Source: Diogma glabrata (lineage: Eukaryota > Arthropoda > Insecta > Diptera > Cylindrotomidae). Taken from it: 64,000 bases of DNA. The notes below the pieces were generated by a model. It saw only the letters and a program-made list of their open reading frames with translations, was not told where the DNA came from and did no database searches. The translations under genes were made by a program, and so were the position numbers. Location of the stretch: the NCBI GenBank assembly GCA_963693315.1, contig OY856186.1, positions 238,374,554 through 238,438,553 of the forward strand, read 5' to 3'. Shown here one piece after another: positions 45,652-61,699 of the stretch (the stretch's first letter is position 1; the number at the start of each line of letters is the position of its first letter).

Positions 45652-47341
45652 GTGATGTGTCCCACTGTTAGCACTTCGAGCATCCCCCACAGATGTTTAT
45701 TAGTTAGTATACCAGCGATTGCAGTTGACATGGCTAAATGTTCACTTAGAACATCAGGTTTTCTGCTGCTTCCATTTATGTACGCAGCCTGGAAAAAAGC
45801 GATTGTTTTACCAATACTTAAACCCAAAAAGGATAGAACTCTAATTGGAAGCTATAGACCCATAAGCTTGTTGAACGGGCTTGGCAAAGTATTCGAAAGA
45901 ATCATTCGTTCTAGAATTCAGAACTGGTTAGAAGAAGAAGGGATTATACCTAACGAACAATTTTGCTTTCGTGTTGGACACTCTACTAGTCATCAACTGC
46001 TGCGAATCTGCGATCACGCAAAACAAAATCTATCCATGAAGAAATCTACAGGTCTAATACTATTCGACAAGGAAAAAGCGTTCGATACAGTATGGCATGA
46101 TGGATTAATATTCAAACTAATCAATTACAATTGCCCGAGATATTTAATTAAAATAATCCGCTCTTTTCTCCGAAATCGTACTTTTGAAGTTGCAGTTAAC
46201 AACTCTACCTCCTTGTCTTATCCAATTCTATGTGGGGTGCCCCAAGGGGTTGTTCTCTCTCCCATCCTGTACAACATTTATACGGCAGATATAAAACTCA
46301 GCTTTGATGATGAAGTTGGCTTTGCCCAATACGCCGATGATACAGCCACATATTCTAGTGCCTCTGACGTCAATGAAATTATTAATAACCTACAACGAAA
46401 CATAAACCATCTTACGAGTTATTTCCATAAATGGAGAATCAAAATAAACCCCACCAAAACACAAGCTATCTTCATCACCCGTAAAACTGCTAGCCGCAAC
46501 CTACTGGTTCTCTTAAGATTAATAACACACCTGTAACATGGTCTAACGATATTAAATACTTGGGTATGATTATTGATAAGCGAATAACATACAAAAATCA
46601 TATTAATTATTCAATAACTAAATGTGAAAACTGTATCAAAATGTTATACAGCCTTGTACATCGAAAGTCAAAACTTTTGATTGCAAACAAACGTCTAATA
46701 TATCTACTAATTTTGCGAAGCATTTTACTTTACGCAGCAGCAGTGTGGTTTGCCAGTGCCAAAACCCACCGGAAAAAACTTCAAGTTTGCCAAAACAAAT
46801 GTCTCAAAGTTATATATAACAAACCCAAGCTATATTCAACTAGACGTCTACACCGGTTAGCTAATATTCCCACTATTCAAGATCAAATCATTAAAATAAA
46901 AACCAAGTTCAAAAACAACTTATCCATAATCCAAAACCCTCTGATAAGTAGTCTTAACGAAAACATATAAAAACAACAACATTTTACAAAAATATTAATA
47001 TTAAGTTGAGCCAGTCTCTTTTATTTTATTTTAATGATAGTTTTAGTTGACCGTAAGTCATTTTTTTTTAGGTTTCGAATTAGTTATAAATAGATTTAAG
47101 TTACTTAAGTTAATCATTGTGGTTTTTTTAAACGACACTTTTTCCGCTAACTGAAATCAACCTCATACCAAATTAATAACATTACTCATGCTCCGTTACC
47201 TTGACCAAATTATTAATTATTTTAATTCAAATTGTATTATATAAAGTAGAAAAGCTAAACGCTGAACTCTTAAATTCTTATATAAACATTGTACCAAATC
47301 ATTTTAAATACCAATAAAGAATTTTGTGAATTGAATTGAAT
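45652..47341 (+). pseudogene. Jockey-like LINE RT with one frameshift and 3' tail
   Basis: The first frame (45652-46536) carries an RT without N-terminal endonuclease: AWKKAIVLPILKPKKD, SYRPISLLNGLGKVFERII, LILFDKEKAFDTVWHDGL (first catalytic Asp), GVPQGVVLSPILYNIY and QYADDTA, with Y227 A D D at 46330-46341. A frameshift near 46500 moves the thumb region (KYLGMIIDKRITYKNHI, LLILRSILLYAAAVWFAS, LQVCQNKCLKVIYNKP) to the frame ending at 46970. A ~370-bp 3' UTR ends in TGAATTGAATTGAATT at about 47326-47341, a simple-repeat tail typical of this group. The copy is 5'-truncated. It is less decayed than most LINEs here, since only one obvious frameshift splits the RT region. Confidence 0.9.
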
Positions 47342-47345
47342 TTTA

Positions 47346-47477
47346 TTTTTAGAAATGCCAATGTTCGTGAAGTTTTTCTTATGCGTGAGATTTGTTCGTT
47401 CTTTTAAATCAATGCATGAATTTTGTGAAAGACCTGAGAATGTTACTGCTGATGTGTTTGTTAAATTTGTCAGATGA
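47346..47477 (+). repeat. 132-bp direct repeat, copy 1
   Basis: Matches 47567-47698 with a single visible change (TTCTTTTAAATC versus TTCTATTAAATC). Copy 1 abuts the LINE tail and copy 2 runs on into the Helitron frame. Confidence 0.95.
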
Positions 47478-47566
47478 TGCAATGCTGGTTGTATTTTATA
47501 TTTTAGTTTTCTTATGTACACTGACGTGAATGCATGTGAATAATTTTGTTCTGTTCTTCATTTTAA

Positions 47567-47980
47567 TTTTTAGAAATGCCAATGTTCGTGAAGTTTTTCT
47601 TATGCGTGAGATTTGTTCGTTCTATTAAATCAATGCATGAATTTTGTGAAAGACCTGAGAATGTTACTGCTGATGTGTTTGTTAAATTTGTCAGATGAAG
47701 ATAGAATTGATGGAAATGAAATGATCCATAAATTTGTATGTACTGAAATCTCTGATCCCATTCTTTTTCCTAAATTACATGAATATGTGAAACTTCAAAT
47801 GATGCTTGGACCATGTGGTGCTCTAAATCCTGTTAGTATGAGAGATGGTAAATGTAGTAAGAATTTTCCAAAACTTTTTTCTGAAAATACTAAAGAATCT
47901 GTGAATGGTTATCCTTTGTATCGTCGACGTGTAAATGGTGTGAGTGTTGATGTACGTGGTGCATCTCTTGATAATAGATA
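47567..47980 (+). pseudogene. Helitron Rep/helicase N-terminal fragment
   Basis: Contains the second 132-bp repeat and then an open frame with KFVCTEISDPILFPKLHEYV, LGPCGALNPVSMRDGKCSKN, FPKLF and NGYPLYRRR. This is the conserved Helitron-like N-terminal block (H-G-P-C-G ... C-M-x-x-G-x-C-S-K-x-F-P-K ... G-Y-P-x-Y-R-R-R). The frame reaches RGASLDNRY and is then cut at a TAG formed by the start of the MITE at 47981. The first repeat may hold the preceding E-R-P segment in another frame. No Rep HUH motif or helicase follows, so it is a fragment. Confidence 0.85.
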
Positions 47981-48420
47981 CTAGGAGGGCCCGGCGTGCT
48001 TCGCTACGCTTATAAATAAAGTTTTTGCGTAGACATTTTGTTGACGTAGAAGCAATGATTTCAAAACGTGGTTATGAGAAATTCTAGCAAATAATTTTTA
48101 ATTTTTCTTTTTAAATATATGAATGAAAAATAATCAGAACTCTAGCTGATCAGTTCGGATATATGAAAAATTAGCGATCAAAAAAGTTAGAAATCAAATA
48201 AGCTTACTTGAAAACTTATTTGATCGCTAATTTTTCATATATCCGAACTGATCAGCTAGAGTTCTGATTATTTTTCATTCATATATTTAAAAAGAAAAAT
48301 TAAAAATTATATGCTAGCATTTCTCATAACCACGTTTTGAAATCATTGCTTCTACGTCAACAAAATGTCTACGCAAAAACTTTATTTATAAGCGTAGCGA
48401 AGCACGCCGGGCCCTCCTAG
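47981..48420. mobile_element. Palindromic TA-flanked MITE (440 bp), mariner-type
   Basis: The ends CTAGGAGGGCCCGGCGTGCT and AGCACGCCGGGCCCTCCTAG are perfect inverted repeats, and the arms pair for about 200 bp each around a short centre near 48200. TA flanks both ends (47979-47980 and 48421-48422), the Tc1/mariner target. The GC-rich tips contrast with AT-rich arms. There is no coding capacity. Its insertion interrupts the Helitron frame and dates after it. Confidence 0.92.
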
Positions 48421-48630
48421 TACAAATAAAACGAAACAAAGAAATGCAATTATTATTTGTTTCTGTTTTACTGTTCATTTCAATTAAAAATTAAAGAAAA
48501 TTTGTGATTATTAACCCAGGTAATTTTTTGTTATTATTATTGACCTAGGTTGAGAAAAATTACTTCTCATTGGGGCATTCGAGTAAATAATGACGATTTC
48601 TTAAGCTAGTAGTTAAAAAAATTATTTTTT

Positions 48631-50223
48631 CCCACAGTACATGTGGAGTATACTGAGTAACGTTCCACATCAACTGGTTTAAGGCTGTGCCAAAAGTTCT
48701 CTCAGTAGTAAAATATGTGTTTATGACCCAAATGGAAGCTTAGTTTATAAAGATTCTTATGCAGTCTGAAATTTTCCAAAAATTCAAAATGGCGGACAAA
48801 TATGGCTTCTGAAATCAATCACCTCATCATAAAAGAATATTTTTTGCGATATTACACTTAGAAAACTCATCAGATCATTTAATTGAAACCATTTTATGAT
48901 GTATCTTTACTCCCTAATATGAATATAATATTTTTTTAGAGCTCGAACCCTCTTTTTTGTTCCTAACCTTAAAAACTTTCAAAAAGGTGTGTTTTGGAGT
49001 AACGGTCACACAACTTATAGTAAAAATGTAAAAAATTGCACTGCGATGTATATATTTTTAGTTTTTGATCACATATATAACTTTTTATAAACTAAAAGTT
49101 TCACATGTCATCTATAACTTATACAAAAACTCCCAAAAAGTATTTATTTTTTTAGAACGGGCGTTTAGAACGGACTCCAGTTTCTTATGCTGTCTGGCTT
49201 TGCTAAAATTCGAAATGGCGGACAAATATGGCTCAAAAAGTAAGGTTATATTCGTATTCAGTAAGCAAAGATCTATCAGAAAATGGATTCAATTAAATGA
49301 TCTGATGAATTTTACAAGTGAAACATCGAAAAAAATATTCTTTGACTTTCATGTTGAGAAGTCAACCTTGCAGGCACCATATTTTTCCGCCATTTTGAAT
49401 TCTAGGAAAGCCAGACAATATACGACACTTAATAAACTAAGCTACAATTTGCACCATAAATGACTTTAAGCTTACTGTTTGAGTCAGTCAGATGTAAAAA
49501 ATTTCAAATTTTCTCAATAGCTTGGGTGATTGTAGAAGAGCTCACAAAATACAGTTTTTAATACATATTTGGGGGTCACGAGCAAACAGTTGAATTTTTA
49601 TAACAAGGTTGGTAGTTGGTTTTTGGTACAAGGTATAAGGTTGGTGCTCATCAAATCAACATACATCGAAATAAAGTTGTTTTACACGTCTACGATAAAT
49701 GGGGTGTCCGTTCTAAAAAAATAAATACTTTTTGGTAGTTTTTGTACAGGTTAGGGACGAGGTGTAAATTTTTTTGTTTATAGACAGGTTATATTCGTGT
49801 ACAAAAAATAAAAATATATACATCGCAGTGCCTTTTTTACATTTTTACTATAAGTTGTATGACCGTTAACCCAAAAAACAACTTTTTTAAAAGTTTTTAA
49901 GGTTAGGAACAAAAATGAGGATTCTAACTTAAAAGAAATAGTATATTCATATTAGAGAGTAAAGATACATCATAAAATGGTTCCAATTAAATGATCTGAT
50001 GAGTTTTACAAGTACAACATCGGAAAAAATATTCTTTCACGATGAAGTGATTGATTCAGCCGCCATATTTGTCCGCCATTTTGAATTTTCGGAAAATTCC
50101 AGACTAAAAAAGAAACTTTATTAACTAAATTTCAATTTGGGCTATAAACACATATTTTACAACTGATAAAAATTTTGAGCACAGCCTTGATCCACTTAAT
50201 TTGGAATGTCACTGTACTGTGGG
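48631..50223. mobile_element. Large nested foldback element (1.6 kb)
   Basis: Outer arms of about 530 bp (48631-49165 and 49710-50223) are inverted copies with ends CCCACAGTAC / GTACTGTGGG. Between them is a second palindrome (about 49189-49410), whose arms start CTGGCTTTGCTAAAATTCGA and end GAATTCTAGGAAAGCCAG. The word ATGGCGGACAAATATGG occurs in all four arms (two per strand), so inner and outer arms are related. The open frame at 49065-49463 is a reading of this repeat. TA dinucleotides near the tips hint at a mariner-type target, but the target duplication is not clear. Confidence 0.85.
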
Positions 50224-51047
50224 ATTGCGTTTTTGAAGTTATTAACTAAATCGATTATGGCCCCAATAAAAAATTTATAATGATTATAAAAGCAAAAATA
50301 GCATGAAAAATATGTAAAATATGAATAATGATACATTTTGTAAAGCGCATATTGGACGTTTGTAAAAAGCATGTATTAAAAAAACAAATACTTCCCCCGC
50401 GGAGTTTAAGCCTGTACCTATAACAACACAGTATGAAGTATAATTACAGCTATGTCTCAAACTTTTTGACTGATGGCTTCTAGAGTTATTTACCTTGAAC
50501 TTTGGCCTTTTTTGAAAAATTTTCAACTTTGGGACAGTTTAGCTCCCAAAGCCAAGAGTATCCCAAGCTATTTTAAATTTTTCTTAGTTCTTTCATATGT
50601 TTTGTAATTAATCCAATAGTTATTGGATAGTTATTGCTGTAAGTCACCTATAGGCTTACCAGATATTTAGCCACATAACAGGGCAAAAAAAAACAACGAA
50701 AACATCATTTTCGAATAACCTTGGCCCTCAAGGCCATGCATGAGCCACCAAATTATTTATGCTAACACCTACCTTGTATCAAGTAAAATCCATATTCAAA
50801 AGAAATTTCATGGGTCACTCATGGTTTTATGGAATAAAATGATCATATAATTTATACGATTTACCCGTGATCTTAAACTTTAACCTCTATTCAAGGTCAA
50901 ACGCGCCAGATTTAAGAGACGGTAAATTGCACTTTTTCTTATCACAATACTACTATCATATCCTGAAAATTTAAGGAAAATTAAAGGCATCAGCTATCAC
51001 TCGCTCGTACAAAGTGTCCAACTTTAAAAAAATGACTCTTAATTGAA

Positions 51048-51233
51048 TTAGGTTCCAAAGATATGTGAGCCATTTTGTTTAAATACTCTCTTTAAATGGT
51101 TGATTTCATAATCCAGAACAATTGGATTCTCAAAATCAAAATCATCCAAACATTCAACAGAACGACGAGCTAATGCTTGTAACGACGGACTATTTCCAAT
51201 TTTTACTCTGAAAATAATAGTTTTCCAATTCAA
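51048..51233 (-). pseudogene. Exon-like ORF, unidentified (possibly PLE RT tail)
   Basis: Minus-strand open frame ending at a stop at 51048. The non-repetitive, mixed-composition translation includes NSPSLQALARRSVECLDDF and YEINHLKRVFKQNGSHIFGT. A TTATTTTCAG acceptor-like word lies just inside its start (about 51208), so the conserved part could be a terminal exon. EINHLKRVFKQNG resembles the segment following the RT core in Penelope-like proteins, which are present nearby on the same strand. I cannot decide between a host exon and a PLE fragment. Confidence 0.35.
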
Positions 51234-51457
51234 TAATAATTTTATTAATTTTCTCCAATTGTACTAAACAAAGACATGTATGCGTACTACTGTACATTTT
51301 TTTTGATGATTTAAATAAGTTCAAGTAAATTAAAAATACAAGTTTTGATAAATGATGGAAAATGAAACAGAAGATCGAGGATAATATGATATAAAAATGA
51401 TCAAGTTGTTTGGATCGAGTTAGTTAGTATATAATTTCTAAATCAGTTAGTATAAAT

Positions 51458-51833
51458 CAGGGTTGTTCCTTTACGCGTAATCTAAAATAGATTACATTAC
51501 ATGTAATCTATGTAATGTAATCTATGTCATCTATGTAAATTTGGCGTAATCTATTAATTTTGATTTAAGAAGAAATACGTGAAAATATTGTATTATCCCT
51601 ACTGAAAATTTTTTCTTAAAAGACATGATCAATAATATTGTCAAAAACAAGATCTTGCGATCTTGAAAAAAGTTAATTTATTGCTGAAAAATTTTAGAAT
51701 TCACATATCAATTAAATAGATTACATTATAGTTTACATTATAGATTACACGAAAATATCTCGCGTAATTTACACGTAATCTATGCGTAATCTATACATGT
51801 AAAGTAATCTATTTTGTCTACGGCACAACCCTG
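51458..51833. mobile_element. hAT-type MITE (376 bp) with perfect 8-bp TSD
   Basis: The left end is CAGGGTTGTTCC and the right end is GGCACAACCCTG, matching the hAT terminal pattern. GTATAAAT flanks both sides (51450-51457 and 51834-51841), the 8-bp duplication expected of hAT transposases. The interior is dominated by repeats of GTAATCTA and its complement TAGATTAC, which may be transposase-binding subterminal repeats. There is no coding capacity. Confidence 0.94.
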
Positions 51834-52171
51834 GTATAAATTTACGATCAATAACTTATGTAAATTGCAATAAAATTAAAACTCAGTAATGACTGAATCG
51901 TCATGCTTACTTTTGAGTAGTTTTAATATTGTAAATTATGTTTAAAATGTTGTTTTAAAACTAAAAAGAAAATAAATTTGCTTTTCATATCAATTGTTGT
52001 GTTAATGGTGTAAAGTTTTTTTTATGGTTGTGAATTTAATAAAATGTCAAAACCTCAATTGCATCTATTAAAATATGTAAACGAAATATGTTTTAAAATT
52101 GAAGAAATAAAATTCATTTGTTAAGCAAGTGTTATGTTATCAGTTTTGAAAATTAATTTTTAATTTTATGA

Positions 52172-52270
52172 AAGAAAACGCATCTCGCCAAATGGTACAT
52201 AAACTTTGATGATGACGAAAAACAAAAATTAATTGAAGAAGTTCTTGATGTTGTTACCGTACGAGATGCT
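52172..52270 (+). pseudogene. AP2S1: Fragment of AP-2 complex sigma subunit
   Basis: One frame gives [18 protein letters not shown] followed by [13 protein letters not shown], about 30 residues that closely match the N-terminal part of the clathrin adaptor AP-2 sigma chain (recalled family segment around [18 protein letters not shown] ... VVTVRDA). The AP-2 sigma chain is a small core subunit of the endocytic adaptor complex at the plasma membrane. The next codons read TAA CAC where the family has Lys-His, and a decayed V-stop-F follows where it has V-E-F. Homology fades after that. The first ~13 residues are not preserved upstream. The frame is stopped and truncated, so this is a pseudogene piece: a retrocopy, or an exon captured by a mobile element. 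PLE fragments lie ~400 bp downstream. Confidence 0.72.
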
Positions 52271-52649
52271 TAACACAAAATTGTCTAATTTATTTGTAAA
52301 AATTAATCGTCAAGTCCGTTTATGAAATTTTCGTGCAGTGACTTCATTATGTATTGCTTTTTGTGGACGAACGGATTAGTTTCTGCTTGATATAATAAAA
52401 CCTTTAATTAACCATCAAGATAAACGAAGATGTGAAATAAAACATGAAGAAGACAACATGAAGAAGAAATAAATTAATGTAAGCTTTTTTTTTTATTTTA
52501 ATTTATATAATTTTTGATTTGTTTCTAGTTAAATTATTTTTATTTGCTGGTCAATTGATAAGTTTCTTTACAATTTTTCTGTGATTCAAAGTATAAGAGA
52601 TTTCCAAGTGTAAATTAGTCTGTTGTAGATTCAGTTTTCATATATTTTT

Positions 52650-53490
52650 TGAGCTTTCCGGTGTAATATAATAATTTTTTGATTTCGTAGAAAAAATCAA
52701 TTTTCGTTACATGCTGATCTATAATGTTGACTATTTAGATTCTTATTTGATTTTGTAAATCTAACATCATTCTTATGTTGACAAATCCTCGTTTTTAAAG
52801 TCTTAGAAGTTTCATCAAGAGAAACTGTACCACATTTGCATGTAATTTTATACACTAAACCATTTTTCTTTTTCTTAGGTATTTTATTTTTTAAAGGTGT
52901 AAAATAATTACTTAATTTATTTGATATATTACGTTCTATAAAAGAATTACATTCTGAAGATGAAAAAATGGATTTAGGTTTTTCAGTTAATTGTGCAACA
53001 TAAGATAGTGAACCAAAAACTTTTTTAGTTAGTTATAATTGTTCTGTAGATGATTTATTTTAAATTTTATATGTATGCAGAACTTTACTTATTAATTTAT
53101 TTATTAGTCGAAACAGATAATTATTTTTCAATAAAATTTCAGTAACCAAACCTATGTTTTTTTGTTTAAAAAAACTGTCTTTTAAGTAAAAAACTCTCCT
53201 AATAAAAGAAAAGGCTACGTTATATTTCATGTTATAAGGATGATTTGATAAGATATTAAGAAATCTGTTAGAAGCTATATCTTTAGAATACCAATTAGTT
53301 ATGATTTTTTTATTATTTCGAGTCAATAAAAGATCCAAAAATGGTAAACAACCTTCTTTTTCATATCCTATAGTAAATTTTATTTTATCATTAAAAGACT
53401 CAAAAATATCTTTTTCTACTTCAAGCTACGAAAATGTCATTTTAATATATAGTAAAACCTATGTGAAAGGGAAACTTTGTCTAAGTAGTG
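52650..53490 (-). pseudogene. Penelope-like element: RT C-terminus and GIY-YIG domain
   Basis: On the minus strand from about 53480, KDIFESFNDKIKFTIGYEKE and CLPFLDLLLTRNNKK (about 53300-53420) match the region following the Y-x-D-D box of PLE RT. WYSKDIASNRFLNILSNHPY and VAFSFIRRVFYLKDS follow, then after a decayed linker (52.9-53.06 kb) VYKITCKCGTVSLDETSKTL and KTRICQHKNDVRF, a GIY-YIG nuclease with its C-x-C. The GIY is now VYK and the Y-I-G is altered, so it is dead. The RT catalytic core is not in this fragment. Another family fragment with the core is at 62.06-62.28 kb. Confidence 0.82.
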
Positions 53491-54063
53491 ACTGAAAATG
53501 TTTTCAGTCTCTAGGACTGAAAGTAAAAAAGTTTCGGTGGTCACCTACAGGTGGTGGTTATATAAAGGATTGAATATTTAAAATTGAATTTGATTTACTG
53601 TTTCTGTTGTTGTTTCGGTTGTTGTGTTTATTTCTGTCAATATCGTAGTATTTTGAAGGGATTGAATATTTTGAATATTTTGATCGAATTGAATCGAAAC
53701 TAATCATTATATCAATTGTGTGTAATTATTTAATTAAACTAATAATGAGTGTGTTTTTTTTCTATATCGGAGAAATCGGAGCGATAAAATAAAATTTGTA
53801 TCAGATATATCGTATAATTTTTTCCACCAATAATTAACTGTCAGATATAAAATATATTCTCTGATTTCTTTCCGCAAAAAAAAAATAAAAAAAAATTTAT
53901 TTAATAAATTAATAAATTTTATTAAAAAATTTATTTTTATTTGTTGTTGATTAAAACTTTACCTACAATTTTTAAATTTATACTTTAAACGATGACTTCC
54001 AGTCGGCAAAAAAATATCTGTAATATCTGTAAAAGTTTTTAGAGAAAATATATGAACTATTTT

Positions 54064-54402
54064 CATTATTCATATTGTCAAATTCATCTACTAAAAACTT
54101 ACAAAACGGCATATCTAAATTTGACTGTGTAAAAAATAAACAAGATTGTATTAATATATAGCATTTTTACCAGTGTAAAATAATATTATTATTGTGTTCG
54201 CCTGTTATTATTCCATATGTGGCGAACACAATTTTGTGTTCTGTGTTATTATTCCATCTGTTGCGAACACAATAATAACATTATTTTACACTGTAAAAAT
54301 GCTATATATAAATACAATCTTTTTATTTTTTACACAGTCAAATTTAGATATGTCGTTTTGTAAGTTTTTAGTAGATGAATTTGTAAATATTATCATTTAT
54401 AT
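54064..54402. repeat. ~340-bp palindrome (two ~165-bp arms)
   Basis: The left arm runs from AAATTCATCTACTAAAAACT to about 54230 and is mirrored by the right arm ending AGTTTTTAGTAGATGAATTT. Near the centre, GTGTTCGCC and GGCGAACAC pair. One strand reads MPFCKFLVDEF, so arms may derive from a coding fragment, but I do not recognise it. The target duplication is not evident. Confidence 0.85.
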
Positions 54403-54408
54403 TTACAA

Positions 54409-54531
54409 GCGTAGAAAAAATAGCGTTTTCTACGCCTGGTGAAAACGTCTCTTTTTGCGTTCATGAACTTATTCTACTCGACGCTATCGCGTCTCGTGGA
54501 CAAACCGTTCAGTTACGCAAAAAGAGACGTT
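54409..54531. repeat. Two consecutive perfect hairpins
   Basis: Hairpin 1 (about 54409-54435) is GCGTAGAAAA / TTTTCTACGC with a 6-nt loop. Hairpin 2 has 17-bp arms AACGTCTCTTTTTGCGT (54443-54459) and ACGCAAAAAGAGACGTT (54515-54531) enclosing ~55 bp with GACGCTATCGCGTC. They sit between a palindrome and a PLE fragment. Confidence 0.85.
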
Positions 54532-54610
54532 CCCACCACTTGTATAAAAATCTAAAATTTGTACCATTAACAAAATGACTGGCCTAGAGCGCATTTAAAG
54601 AAGATGGACG
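54532..54610 (-). pseudogene. PLE fragment related to the 62.06 kb copy
   Basis: The minus strand reads ASHFVNGTNFRFLYKWWERL. The fragment at 62057-62290 ends PRHFVNGTNF, and both share the DNA word AAATTTGTACCATTAACAAA. The shared piece is short, but the exact DNA match supports common descent. Confidence 0.6.
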
Positions 54611-55050
54611 TGGATAAAACTCTCCGTCGTGATAAATATATATATATTTTTTACTTTAATAATTTACCATATTTAAAGTGTCTTATTACTCAATAAAAGT
54701 TATCTAAAATGTGTTTCAAACCAAGTGCTTCAATAATATATAATATATGATATATAATAATATATAATAATGGTGGTATTTTAAAAATAATTTAATTTTT
54801 ATAATTAAAAGATTGAAAAAATCAGGAAAATAATTTTCGTAATTTATGGTTTTCAATTCGATACAACATTGTTGTGTCGTTGTTTATTTTTATTACTTTT
54901 TTTTCATTTAAAATTAAAATGAAATTAAACCGTAGTGATTTTAGTCGATGAAAATTATTAACATTTTTAAAAAGGTTATAGAATTTATCTGATTTTTGTA
55001 GTGTTAAATTAAGAAACGATCTAATCAACAAGTCGTGGTATATAAGCCGT

Positions 55051-55135
55051 GTTCGATTTGACTGAAACAACTGAAGCAACTGAAAAATTAAATGCAATTG
55101 TTGTTGTTTTTTCAGTTGTTTCAGTCAAATCGAAC
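55051..55135. repeat. Palindrome with GTTCGATTTGACTGAAACAA arms
   Basis: GTTCGATTTGACTGAAACAA ... pairs with TTGTTTCAGTCAAATCGAAC to form ~25-bp arms around a ~35-bp core. Noncoding. Possibly a small MITE. Confidence 0.75.
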
Positions 55136-55554
55136 GCACCTATAGTTGGGTATAATTATGTAAGAGGACACTCTTACATTAAAAAAACAAATGTCAATTT
55201 TGTTGTAGTATTTCGAGAATATACATAAACATTTCTAATTGGAATTTCGTGTTTCTTGTTTTGATTAAAAAAAAAAATTTTGTTTGTTGATTTAGAGAAA
55301 ATAAAAAAATTTATCAAAATGCCATTACCAGGAATAAATGAATGTAAATAAAATGGAGTATTTTAGTTTAAATTTCATAATATAATTAATGAAAATGCAG
55401 ATTTATTAGAAATAAAGATACAAATTTCGTCAACTTGAAAAGGTGTCATGGCGTGTGAAATATTATTCTTAAAAAAAAACATTGATAACATTTTTGTTTC
55501 TTAAAAAAAACTGATGGTTTGATATCTTAGGTTCGCTATTCGAAATAATTGAAT

Positions 55555-55662
<108 letters not shown>

Positions 55663-55977
55663 TTAGCTGAGATTTGGCATTAATTTAATTTAGTTTTAAT
55701 AAATTTAATGAAAATAGAACTTCGAATTAATTAACTTTCTTTGATTTACAGCTACGGAATATAATACAAAAGGTATATATAAACATTGAAACTAGTTTTT
55801 AATGTTTATATATGACTTTCTTAAAACATCTTTCGTATTTCTATCAATTTTATGTAATATGGAATAAATGAAAGGAAGTCTAAAAATACGTCTAAAGTAT
55901 TAAAGATATCGTTGAAACAAATTTTATACATATATTCCATATTTGAATTATCAAAATATATATAACATATTTATATG

Positions 55978-58139
<2,162 letters not shown>

Positions 58140-58192
<53 letters not shown>

Positions 58193-58281
58193 ATATGTAT
58201 ATGTATATGTATGTGTATATATATATGTGTATATGTGTATATGTGTATATGTATATGTGTATGTATGTATATATATATATA
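58140..58281. repeat. TA/TATG microsatellite between two MITEs
   Basis: A (TA)n run followed by TGTATA/TATG units, continuing the same microsatellite type found on the far sides of both MITEs. Confidence 0.97.
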
Positions 58282-60922
<2,641 letters not shown>

Positions 60923-61699
60923 ACAATGGTGAATGGTCGTCTTATCAACACTTGTTATAAGTGACAGTGTGAATTATAAACTAAATTAATCTCTTAAATG
61001 ATAAATATATAAGTATAACTAAATGTAGTGAAAACATTAATTGTAATAATCAGTTTTATATCTAATACAATAGTTTTAAAGTGTTGGTTTTAATAATTAA
61101 ACTCTAAGGTAAGATTGCTTTCAAAAATGGAAAGATGTGGGCGACCAAGATGTAATCTTCCCTAAATGTAAAATTTATTAACTCTGATTTTTACTAGAAA
61201 ACTAAATAAAGGTGTTATTGTGCTATTCGATTTTGTGTAAAATTTAAACCTACTTAGAGCTTAAACTAGCGAAATTTAGTTATTATTTCAAATTCAGTTT
61301 AAAATTTCATTTGTTGACATAATTTTATGTGATAGATTTATCTCTTTCTATTTATCCAAACATTATCCATAAAATCCAATAAGATTTTTGAACGATATCA
61401 ACGAGCAGGGTTAATTGTTTTTGTTAAATTAATTCTTGTGTTTCAAGAAAAATTCAAAACATTCTTGCGTTAATTATATTATATAAAATAATGTTTTATA
61501 AAATTTAAATAAATACATTTCAAATAAAAACATCAAGTGAAAGATAATATTTTTATCCAATTCAATCCCAATACTTTTTTATATGAAAATCACTCAATTT
61601 TCAAAGGGGCTTTTTGTTTTTTATATATATGTACATAATATAAATGTTTTTAACCATAAATAACCATAAATAATTTTAACCATAAATATAATAACATGA
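60923..61699. other. AT-rich DNA, no gene recognised
   Basis: No motif-bearing frame or repeat boundary was found. Confidence 0.45.

Noticed and set aside
52640..53490. Possible intact host GIY-YIG nuclease
   Set aside because: The domain is preceded by PLE RT sequence and has altered catalytic tyrosines and stops, so it is a dead PLE.
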